A stretch of 7,017 nt of DNA, taken from assembly GCA_030628325.1 (NCBI GenBank), contig DAOVRB010000051.1:1-7017 (forward strand). The letters are read 5' to 3'. Within the stretch, counting starts at the first letter, position 1, and each line of letters opens with the position of its first letter. Positions 1 through 4,871 of the stretch are shown here, one piece after another. The notes under the pieces are model-generated. The model saw only the letters and a program-made list of their open reading frames with translations, made no database searches and had not been told where the DNA came from. Made by a program: the position numbers and the translations under genes. This DNA comes from Methanomicrobiaceae archaeon. Its GTDB lineage: Archaea > Halobacteriota > Methanomicrobia > Methanomicrobiales > Methanomicrobiaceae.

Positions 1-459
1 GGTCTTCGTGGTGATGTATATGAGATGGCAGAGACTGCTGACTGCAGGATTGTAATTGAGGAGAAAAACCTGAGAGGCCTTGTACAGCCCGATGTGTTAA
101 AGATGCTTGACAGACTGGAAATTGACTATCTCGGAGTCTCACTTGATGCACTCCTGATTGTCGCACCGCCGGAATCTGCTGATGAAATTATCCGTGTTGT
201 TAAAACTGCAGGTGTCAGGATGGAGCGCATAGGTTATGTGGAAGAAGGTTCTCCGGAATCAATTCTGCTGAAAGATGGGAAAGAAACAGACTTCCAGCCA
301 AAATTCAGGGAATCCGCATACACTCCTGTGAAGAAAGTTGTTGATACGGAAAAACGCAATTTTGAAGAGATGAAAGAAAAAGTTGAAATGGCGGCTGATG
401 CGGCTGTTCTGAAAAAGAATAGGGTGTTAAATCTCCTGAATAAACCAGACCGGCAATAG
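1..459 (+). CDS. HypE-like AIR-synthase-related protein, C-terminal part (5' end outside window)
   Basis: The reading frame is open from base 1 (GLRGDVYEMAETADC...) to a TAG at 457-459, giving 152 residues. It is therefore the 3' end of a longer gene; the internal ATG at 25 is not a believable start. The pattern RGDVYEMAE, a hydrophobic IVIEE strand, LGVSLDALLIVAPPESADE and a closing IGYVEEG strand match the C-terminal ATP-binding-type domain of the AIR synthase/HypE superfamily (PurM, HypE, SelD, ThiL). HypE itself makes the thiocarboxamide-derived cyanide ligand of NiFe hydrogenases. Methanogens carry extra HypE-like paralogues of unknown substrate, and the extended tail after residue 95 (FRESAYTPVKKVV, then a Lys/Glu-rich helix) fits such a paralogue better than true HypE, which ends soon after the domain. 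The N-terminal nucleotide-binding half is not visible, so activity cannot be judged. The gene converges on the pilin-like operon and is probably unrelated to it. Confidence 0.75.
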   Translation, partial: GLRGDVYEMAETADCRIVIEEKNLRGLVQPDVLKMLDRLEIDYLGVSLDALLIVAPPESADEIIRVVKTAGVRMERIGYVEEGSPESILLKDGKETDFQPKFRESAYTPVKKVVDTEKRNFEEMKEKVEMAADAAVLKKNRVLNLLNKPDRQ

Positions 460-565
460 TGATCCTGACCTGTCTCATCATTATATTCACATTATTTAAC
501 GTGTGACAATGAGAGTCATATTTAGGATGAACTGTTTGCTGTAGACAATAAGGCCAATCAGATCG

Positions 566-591
566 CCAAACAACCCATATTTTGTGTTTGG
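566..591. repeat. Short inverted repeat between convergent genes
   Basis: CCAAACA (566-572) and TGTTTGG (585-591) are perfect 7-base complements around a 12-base loop, with a possible G-T pair outside. The repeat lies about 105 bases after the HypE-like stop and about 90 bases after the operon stop. It could fold in either transcript, but no T-run follows on the plus strand, so a terminator role is only a possibility. Confidence 0.3.
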
Positions 592-661
592 TTGCCACTG
601 AAGTATAACTGATTACCTTATAATCCAATAGAATTCATTTGTGGAACAGCTTCTGGTGATT

Positions 662-668
662 AAAAAAA
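662..668 (-). terminator. Candidate oligo-T terminator of the pilin-like operon
   Basis: On the minus strand seven consecutive T residues begin 12 bases after the TAA (680-682) that ends the last operon gene, preceded by an AT-rich stretch. Archaeal RNA polymerase stops at oligo-T runs in the non-template strand without needing a hairpin, so this is a reasonable end for the operon transcript. Confidence 0.45.
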
Positions 669-679
669 TGGTTTTCAGA

Positions 680-1447
680 TTACATCCGCCCTATACTTAT
701 ATTATATGTTTTTACTACCAGGTGGTCAACAGGTGATAATACATATGAGGCACCGGTTTTTTGCAGTCCCCCGTCTACAATAGATGATCCCGTGAAGTAG
801 TTCTCCCATGCTTTTGAATAATCATCAGCAGAATCCTTTGTATAGGTTATCGTAACAGTTCCTCCGGGTGATGAGGGATCAGCTACCTGTGGTGCATCAC
901 ACATACTCATAGGCAGATTACCAATACCACTAAGGGAACACGTGTTATCAGCTTTAAACCGGGTTAAAAATATCACAAAGGTTTTCGTATTCTCATCATA
1001 GAACCAGCGTGGTTCTGCAAGCATTGTTGAGCCCTCAGAGTTCTGCTCCCGTTTTACAATGGCACCGTTTTCAACAGTTATTACTGCATACCCTCCGTCA
1101 GAAGTATACTGTACCTCACCAGGTTGAAATACTGTATCAGTAGAACCACTATAGCTTATTGTAAACAACTGCGAGGTATCTGAATAATCATACACCCACA
1201 AAGAACCTCCGGCAACATTCATACTTACATCCCGGTATGGAACATTGGAATGAGTCAGGAGTTTTATATCACCCTGGATATTGATCATCAGCTGCTCCAT
1301 GTTCCGCTCATCTGTTGAGATCTGCTGATCAAGAAGCATCGGATAACCATAAAGTGTCACAAGTCCTATGCCCGTTATCGTGATCATAAAGAGCAGCATA
1401 AATCCAATTGCCTCAGATACGCCGCTTTCATCATTCATACTATGCAA
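680..1447 (-). CDS. Pilin-like secreted protein with VSEAIGF N-terminus (DUF7289 type)
   Basis: A 255-residue protein, last in the operon. After a short acidic N-terminus (MHSMNDESG) comes VSEAIGF and one hydrophobic helix (about residues 10-36, ending VTLYGYP). The rest is a beta-rich extracellular region without further membrane segments. The [GA]-V-S-[PE]-x-I-G pattern recalls archaeal pilin precursors cut by the prepilin peptidase (PibD/EppA) just after Gly, here G9. From memory the VSEAIGF...GIGLVTLYGYP signature matches the archaeal DUF7289 group; a search would be needed to confirm this. The start is chosen as TTG at 1447 because AAGGAGAG (1454-1461) sits 6 bases upstream. The ATG at 1438 would lie 15 bases from that site and remove only three residues. 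The preceding stop is 12 bases upstream, so the two genes are co-transcribed. Biochemical function is unknown; a minor pilin or pseudopilin role is inferred. Confidence 0.8.
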   Translation of the reverse strand: MHSMNDESGVSEAIGFMLLFMITITGIGLVTLYGYPMLLDQQISTDERNMEQLMINIQGDIKLLTHSNVPYRDVSMNVAGGSLWVYDYSDTSQLFTISYSGSTDTVFQPGEVQYTSDGGYAVITVENGAIVKREQNSEGSTMLAEPRWFYDENTKTFVIFLTRFKADNTCSLSGIGNLPMSMCDAPQVADPSSPGGTVTITYTKDSADDYSKAWENYFTGSSIVDGGLQKTGASYVLSPVDHLVVKTYNISIGRM

Positions 1448-1453
1448 TTATAT

Positions 1454-1461
1454 CTCTCCTT
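1454..1461 (-). promoter_or_regulatory. Ribosome binding site favouring a TTG start
   Basis: AAGGAGAG on the minus strand overlaps the TAA of the preceding gene. It lies 6 bases before TTG 1447 and 15 before ATG 1438. The spacing favours TTG as the initiation codon of the last operon gene. Confidence 0.55.
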
Positions 1462-1975
1462 AAAATCCACTTGAATTATATATAATTCGGTTTAAGTTGC
1501 TACCTGACGTGTTCCCCATGACTGGCATTGTCTCACCAATACCTGCAATGGCAATATTACTTGCAACATTACTTGACTGACTTCCATCAGTAACAATGAT
1601 TTGTTGTGATTTACCTGTCTTTACCGGATTCAGCATGACCCAATAATCCTTGCCTCCAACATCGTAAGGCAGGTCAAATATAGACTCTATCTGGACATTT
1701 CCTGCTCTCCTCCCATGTTCATCTTTTGGAGCAAGGATGTACAGGTCTACAATTCTCGTACTCACCCCGTTTCCTATATCAATATAGTGATGATATTTTA
1801 GATTGTCAGACGGCCCTTCAATAAAAACAAAGTTTGTTGCCAGCAAAACTACAACGAACATAACAATCAGAACACCGTTGATCATAATATTCGCAAGCAG
1901 ATTGCTCACGGCCTCATTGTTATCTGTTTCTCTGTTATGGAAGTGTAGATGTCTCATCATACTCCACAACACCAT
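1460..1975 (-). CDS. Pilin-like protein with NEAVSNLLANI N-terminus (DUF7266-like)
   Basis: A 171-residue protein: an N-terminal region of about 21 residues, then A22-V-S-N-L-L and a strongly hydrophobic helix to about residue 50 (VLIVMFVVVLLATNF). The remaining 120 residues are predicted beta-rich, extracellular and without cysteine. The A-V-S-x motif before the helix is typical of archaeal pilins, where PibD-type peptidase cuts between Ala and Val. It resembles the small pilin-like proteins encoded in clusters with DUF7287/DUF7288 proteins, but the exact family is uncertain. The start is uncertain. ATG 1975 has no clear ribosome binding site; ATG 1957, 4 bases after GGAG (1962-1965), would shorten the leader by six residues. 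Either start overlaps the 3' end of the upstream gene (stop at 1935), suggesting coupled translation. The precise role is unknown. Confidence 0.72.
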   Translation of the reverse strand: MVLWSMMRHLHFHNRETDNNEAVSNLLANIMINGVLIVMFVVVLLATNFVFIEGPSDNLKYHHYIDIGNGVSTRIVDLYILAPKDEHGRRAGNVQIESIFDLPYDVGGKDYWVMLNPVKTGKSQQIIVTDGSQSSNVASNIAIAGIGETMPVMGNTSGSNLNRIIYNSSGF

Positions 1976-2309
1976 TGTTAAAATGTATGTTCATATTTAC
2001 ATCATCTCCAGATCTGGTAAGACTAAAGGTACAAACAGTATTCTGTCTGTTAATTGCCAGCATGGAGATATCCCCCATCAGATTACCCTGAACTCCAAGA
2101 TTATCTACTATCCCACTATTGCCTGAAAACCCAATAATTTCACTCCTGAGATCTTGTATATCATCCTTTGGAAACTCAAGGACCCCTTCAGACGTGCTCT
2201 GACCAACAAGTGTAGACTGACTGAGAATAAAGGAAAGAAAGAGAATGCCAACACATACCAGAAATCCCATGAGGACTATCCACTGCCCTTCATCATTTAG
2301 CCTCTCCAT
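1935..2309 (-). CDS. Small pilin-like protein with NDEGQ N-terminus (DUF7261-like)
   Basis: A 124-residue protein. MERLNDEG is followed by QWIVLMGF and a hydrophobic helix (about residues 9-30), then a polar LEFPKDDIQDLRSEI helix and a beta-rich tail. The Gly-Gln junction is like that of class III (archaeal prepilin) signal peptides, in which cleavage follows Gly. The LEFPK...LRSE segment right after the membrane helix resembles small methanogen proteins found beside DUF7287/DUF7288 genes, here called DUF7261-like from memory. The start is well supported: GGAGG (2317-2321) lies 7 bases before ATG 2309. The start overlaps the end of the upstream gene by 13 bases and the stop lies inside the next gene, so translation of the three is probably coupled. 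It contains a single cysteine and no recognisable catalytic motif. A structural subunit role is inferred. Confidence 0.75.
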   Translation of the reverse strand: MERLNDEGQWIVLMGFLVCVGILFLSFILSQSTLVGQSTSEGVLEFPKDDIQDLRSEIIGFSGNSGIVDNLGVQGNLMGDISMLAINRQNTVCTFSLTRSGDDVNMNIHFNNGVVEYDETSTLP

Positions 2310-2830
2310 AACATTACCTCCATAAGAACGTCCTGTTTTCTGTTATCAGCAGGTGAACCTAGAGGTTTGCCATCGCAATAGACCCACCTCGTCACACTGA
2401 CCGCAGGCTCCCTGCAGATTAATTCTCCACGAGTTGAATGAGAAAAGTGATAACTTTTTATGTCATTGGTAGCATCAATCCTGTAATATACTGTTGCATT
2501 GTACTGGATATCATCAACATACATGGTTGCACCGGTTACATCACGCAGATAATCCGTAAAAGCAGAGTTAAACAGAACAGGGTCGTTCCCCTGTACACAT
2601 CTTTCAAGAAGGCTTCTTTTTAAAGGATTCTCTGCCTCAGTCCGGTTTTCCGGCGTATCCATCATCATAAGTGCATCACTTCCCATCTGCTCCAGCTGCA
2701 TATCTGAGATGTGTACATCACCGGGCACAAAAACCGTTGCTGCGCCAAATACAAAATAGGCTGTTATAAGCATTATTGCAGCCGCGGTAAATCCTTCAAT
2801 TGTATACAGTTGCCCTTCTTCGTTTACCAC
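2297..2830 (-). CDS. Pilin-like protein with GQLYTIEGF N-terminus (DUF7288 type)
   Basis: A 177-residue protein. MVNEEG is followed by QLYTIEGF and a hydrophobic helix (about residues 14-34, AAAIMLITAYFVFGAA). An extracellular domain follows with three cysteines (in LLERCVQG, ELICREP and WVYCDGK) that could form a disulfide. The GQxYTxEGxxAA signature is what I recall for archaeal DUF7288, and Gly-Gln fits a prepilin peptidase site. The start codon is GTG at 2830, with GGAGG (2838-2842) 7 bases upstream; the first codons overlap the TAA of the upstream gene (2824-2826), a classic translational-coupling arrangement. The C-terminus (LMEVMLWRG) runs into the next gene by 13 bases. It is not an enzyme by any motif I can see. 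It is likely a subunit of the same surface structure as its neighbours. Confidence 0.8.
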   Translation of the reverse strand: MVNEEGQLYTIEGFTAAAIMLITAYFVFGAATVFVPGDVHISDMQLEQMGSDALMMMDTPENRTEAENPLKRSLLERCVQGNDPVLFNSAFTDYLRDVTGATMYVDDIQYNATVYYRIDATNDIKSYHFSHSTRGELICREPAVSVTRWVYCDGKPLGSPADNRKQDVLMEVMLWRG

Positions 2831-3870
2831 ACTGTTACCTCCACTACACCATCTTTAAGCTGAGGGGGCGATACTGTCGAGTAGTTGTAATTAAACGTGC
2901 CACTGATGTTTGTTCGTGATGGCGAATCATCAAAGGTGTATATTATCTCAATCTGATCAAGACTCGTTATTTTTCCATGGTAATCTTCTGGCTCCACTAT
3001 AAGAGAGATATTTGAAGCCACATTCTGTGGAAGGCTGGGTGCATTATTTCCATCAATAGCTGCAGGATCCAGATCAAAGAGTATGCCGCCCCTCCTGAGT
3101 TCGATCTTAGTAAGATTTGCATGGGTGGCAGGACCTGGGGGGCTCGAACTCTTGTTCAGTGTTTCAGCAAAATTTGTCATATCTATTGTAACAGTCTCTG
3201 ATGAGGGATCAATCCTGTAGGCCGGATTAATTGATTTGTCTAACAATGTACTGAAATTCATTGCCACAGTGTAAGTCTTTAAGCCTGAATCCGGATCCTC
3301 ATCCCAGTTATCTGAAATGGTGAGATCAATCGTTGCTGTCGGAATATACTCCTTTACCTTCACAAGTCGTCGTATATATCCATACTCACATTCAGGAACA
3401 GGTCCTCCTACAGAATAATAATCTATCCCTGCACCTACAGACTTCACTGAGATGTTGTAATGATACGGAATGTCTGTAAAAAAGAGTCGATCCCTGTACT
3501 CAGAGGGCGTGAAATTATAATACTCTGGTTCATTAAAAAAACGTTCTATCTTGCTGATTGAAAGTATATTACAGGAAACTGAAGATACAGCAAGACCAAA
3601 CCTTTGAATTTCAGCTTTTTTCGAGTCAGTGTTTTTCTTCTGCTCCCAGCAGGTCCGGTCCCTGATATCATCATCAATGGCACAATACCCGGGGTCCTCA
3701 ACCAGAATCACTCCGGTACGGTAGGCAACTGCATTATAATCAATAGATTGACTGCCAATACCTGTAGTTATGCCGGGGATCATGTTCACCACCATAATCA
3801 GAGCAAATATGAATACTGTAAATCCAACAAGGAAATCTATTGAAACCAGTCCTTCAGTATCTATTGCCAG
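2824..3870 (-). CDS. Pilin-like protein with EGLVSIDF N-terminus (DUF7287 type), apparent CTG start
   Basis: A 348-residue protein if started at CTG 3870. The N-terminus then reads MAIDTEG, LVSIDFLVGF and a hydrophobic helix to about residue 32 (ending IP). The first ATG, at 3795, is codon 26 and would delete most of this helix. G7-L-V-S-I-D-F closely parallels the class III prepilin pattern G|QxSxEF, and LVSIDFLVGFTVF...IPG matches what I recall of archaeal DUF7287. After the helix, AYRTGVILVEDPGY is followed by four cysteines (in PGYC, RTCW, VSCN, PECE) and a long beta-rich extracellular region. No ATG, GTG or TTG lies in frame between the upstream stop at 3877-3879 and 3795. GGAGTTGATC (3875-3884) lies 4 bases before CTG; ATA 3864 is the alternative. 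The gene begins one base after the preceding stop. It is probably a major or large minor pilin-like subunit; function is inferred. Confidence 0.75.
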   Translation of the reverse strand: MAIDTEGLVSIDFLVGFTVFIFALIMVVNMIPGITTGIGSQSIDYNAVAYRTGVILVEDPGYCAIDDDIRDRTCWEQKKNTDSKKAEIQRFGLAVSSVSCNILSISKIERFFNEPEYYNFTPSEYRDRLFFTDIPYHYNISVKSVGAGIDYYSVGGPVPECEYGYIRRLVKVKEYIPTATIDLTISDNWDEDPDSGLKTYTVAMNFSTLLDKSINPAYRIDPSSETVTIDMTNFAETLNKSSSPPGPATHANLTKIELRRGGILFDLDPAAIDGNNAPSLPQNVASNISLIVEPEDYHGKITSLDQIEIIYTFDDSPSRTNISGTFNYNYSTVSPPQLKDGVVEVTVW

Positions 3871-3871
3871 A

Positions 3872-4078
3872 TCAGATCAACTCCCCTGTCTTTGCATTAA
3901 ATTTTAATTCTGAGATGCCTGTTTCTGATCTTGTACTAACTGAATAGACACCTTCTGAAAGTCTGAGCTGTGTTTCAGTAATATCAGAAGATTTTATTTC
4001 ATCACTGATGACAGAGCTCTTCATCTTATATAACTCATCAGGACTGAGTGTTGCATTCAGATCAATTGCGTCATCCAT
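3872..4078 (-). CDS. Small hypothetical protein, possibly the detached C-terminal half of the upstream lipoprotein
   Basis: A 68-residue ORF without signal peptide or membrane segment. Its end (VYSVSTRSETGISELKFNA then KTGELI) resembles the last strands of PepSY-like domains (yxVxv...dxxTGell), a weak similarity judged by eye. It is in the same frame as the lipoprotein gene and separated from it only by TAA and two codons (AGA TTT). The ATG at 4078 is preceded by a weak GGGG 10 bases away rather than a good ribosome binding site. A small cytoplasmic protein makes little sense among secreted subunits. Either this is an independent gene re-initiated after the stop, or it is the rest of a lipoprotein of about 184 residues interrupted by a nonsense change. 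It ends one base before the next gene and contains that gene's ribosome binding site. Confidence 0.5.
   Translation of the reverse strand: MDDAIDLNATLSPDELYKMKSSVISDEIKSSDITETQLRLSEGVYSVSTRSETGISELKFNAKTGELI
3875..3884 (-). promoter_or_regulatory. Extended ribosome binding site before a CTG start
   Basis: GGAGTTGATC on the minus strand matches nine of ten bases of GGAGGTGATC, the full complement of the archaeal 16S rRNA 3' end. It lies inside the last codons of the preceding ORF and 4 bases before CTG 3870. This is the main evidence that translation of the DUF7287-type gene starts upstream of its first ATG. Confidence 0.55.
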
Positions 4079-4084
4079 AAATCT

Positions 4085-4426
4085 TTATCCCCATCCGATC
4101 TGCCTCCACTCACTGTTTTTGTATACAAAAAGGGATGAGATATTATTCTGTGTGACACCAAGTGTCCAGGTCCTGGCCATTCCACTTATATTAACACCAT
4201 CTCCGACTACAAGATGAATGGTCATATTTTCTGTACTGACCTCTCCTTCGCTTAAATATATCTTAAGATCAGCCATGGCCGCATTAAGTGTAACTCTCTC
4301 ATTCACATGTGCGGAATTTAACTTCACTTCAGACAACTGTGGGGAGGACTCCGGTGCTTCAGTCATACAGCCACACAACAGAGTGAATGCCAGCATCAGG
4401 ACAATAATAATAGTTAATGTTTTCAT
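4085..4426 (-). CDS. Small secreted lipoprotein
   Basis: A 113-residue protein starting at ATG 4426 (MKTLTIIIVLMLAF). The n-region has one lysine, the hydrophobic core runs over residues 4-17, and a lipobox L17-C18-G19-C20 makes C20 the likely lipid-modified residue. A Ser/Pro/Glu linker (TEAPESSPQ) follows, then a domain of about 85 residues rich in beta strands ending WRQIGWG. An upstream in-frame ATG at 4447 would add seven residues (MCKGCTH) before the signal peptide; 4426 is preferred because GGGA sits 9 bases upstream and the signal peptide is then standard. This is the first gene of the operon leading to the pilin-like set. It is probably anchored outside the cytoplasmic membrane. I recognise no family. 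It may be a truncated gene: the next ORF continues in the same frame after the TAA at 4085-4087. Confidence 0.7.
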   Translation of the reverse strand: MKTLTIIIVLMLAFTLLCGCMTEAPESSPQLSEVKLNSAHVNERVTLNAAMADLKIYLSEGEVSTENMTIHLVVGDGVNISGMARTWTLGVTQNNISSLFVYKNSEWRQIGWG

Positions 4427-4512
4427 ATGTGTACATCCCTTACACATTTATAATCAATATTCCTCTGACTGGCAAAGAATATCTGTACAGAAATATTCAT
4501 TCTTCTTCTCCC

Positions 4513-4525
4513 ATATATAGATAAA
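4513..4525 (-). promoter_or_regulatory. Candidate promoter (TATA box) of the pilin-like operon
   Basis: On the minus strand TTTATCTATATAT is the best TATA-like sequence upstream of the lipoprotein gene. An archaeal start about 25 bases downstream would fall near 4490, giving a leader of about 65 bases to ATG 4426. No convincing BRE is obvious. This is a prediction from sequence and position only. Confidence 0.35.
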
Positions 4526-4700
4526 CACCATTTGGAATTTCTCTGTATTTATGCCTGCTCTAATGATTGAGTGATAAAAACTTATCATAAGATGCTATAT
4601 CCGGGCCCTTCTGCAGACCGGCAAAAAGATGTACGCCATGCAGGTTTTATTTCATCTCAGATCCTTATTCTGGGAGGTCAGCCCTGGTTGGGCCTTAGAA

Positions 4701-4766
4701 ATCCAATCCGAAAGGCTATCTGTCCGTTTCATAGTTACTGTCCCGCCAGATCAACACTGATTGGAT
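4701..4766. repeat. Perfect 8-base inverted repeat in the divergent intergenic region
   Basis: ATCCAATC (4701-4708) and GATTGGAT (4759-4766) are exact reverse complements separated by 50 bases. They could form the base of a hairpin or a spaced protein-binding site. No T-run follows directly on the plus strand, so a terminator is unlikely. Confidence 0.3.
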
Positions 4767-4800
4767 AGGCTCAGGCTTATATCCTAAGATTATAACAAAC

Positions 4801-4835
4801 CGATAATTATATCTATACTTGAGGATAAATTATCG
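4801..4835. repeat. Inverted repeat around the candidate VWA-gene TATA box
   Basis: CGATAATT (4801-4808) and AATTATCG (4828-4835) are perfect reverse complements with a 19-base spacer, and a further TTATCG follows at 4840-4845. The left arm merges into the TATA-like AATTATAT (4805-4812). Such a placement is what a transcription-regulator operator would have, but AT-rich palindromes also occur by chance. Confidence 0.35.
4805..4812 (+). promoter_or_regulatory. Candidate TATA box of the VWA protein gene
   Basis: AATTATAT lies about 60 bases before ATG 4872. A start about 25 bases downstream would be near 4834, giving a leader of about 38 bases. The AT-rich TAATATATTAT at 4847-4857 is too close to the start codon to serve as the promoter. 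This is predicted from sequence and position only. Confidence 0.35.
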
Positions 4836-4858
4836 TCAGTTATCGAATAATATATTAT

Positions 4859-4863
4859 GGAGG
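4859..4863 (+). promoter_or_regulatory. Ribosome binding site of the VWA protein gene
   Basis: GGAGG lies 8 bases before ATG 4872, the ideal spacing. A closer ATG at 4865 is in another frame and meets a stop within six codons, so 4872 is the start. Confidence 0.8.
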
Positions 4864-4871
4864 CATGGGCC

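Larger units (their letters stand above)
460..679. other. Intergenic region between convergent genes
   Basis: This is AT-rich non-coding sequence between two stop codons facing each other (459 and 680). A long minus-strand reading frame crosses it but runs deep into the HypE-like gene, and its protein looks like no family. The region holds one inverted repeat (566-591) and a T-run on the minus strand (662-668). I see no tRNA, CRISPR or promoter here. Confidence 0.6.
4448..4871. other. Divergent intergenic region with candidate promoters for both sides
   Basis: About 420 bases separate the divergent lipoprotein and VWA genes. The ends are AT-rich and hold the candidate promoters. The middle (about 4600-4770) is less AT-rich and contains an 8-base inverted repeat (4701-4708 with 4759-4766) with no matching gene. 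A 65-codon open frame from GTG 4571 lacks a ribosome binding site and its product resembles nothing. The middle may be a long leader, a small RNA or decayed sequence; I cannot tell which. Confidence 0.5.

Noticed and set aside
305..628. 107-codon minus-strand open frame overlapping the HypE-like gene
   Set aside because: It lies largely antisense to a well-supported coding region, has no ribosome binding site and its product resembles no family.
1803..2126. Plus-strand open frame opposite two pilin-like genes
   Set aside because: It is antisense to the junction of two genes with good starts and a conserved-type N-terminus.
4085..4087. Pyrrolysine or other recoding of the lipoprotein stop
   Set aside because: The stop is TAA; pyrrolysine in methanogens is inserted at TAG, and no selenocysteine-type TGA is involved.
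4218..4520. Plus-strand open frame opposite the lipoprotein gene
   Set aside because: It is antisense to the lipoprotein signal peptide and lipobox, which are far more convincing as coding sequence.
4571..4768. 65-codon plus-strand open frame in the divergent intergenic region
   Set aside because: It starts at GTG without a ribosome binding site, and its translation shows no signal, domain or familiar pattern.
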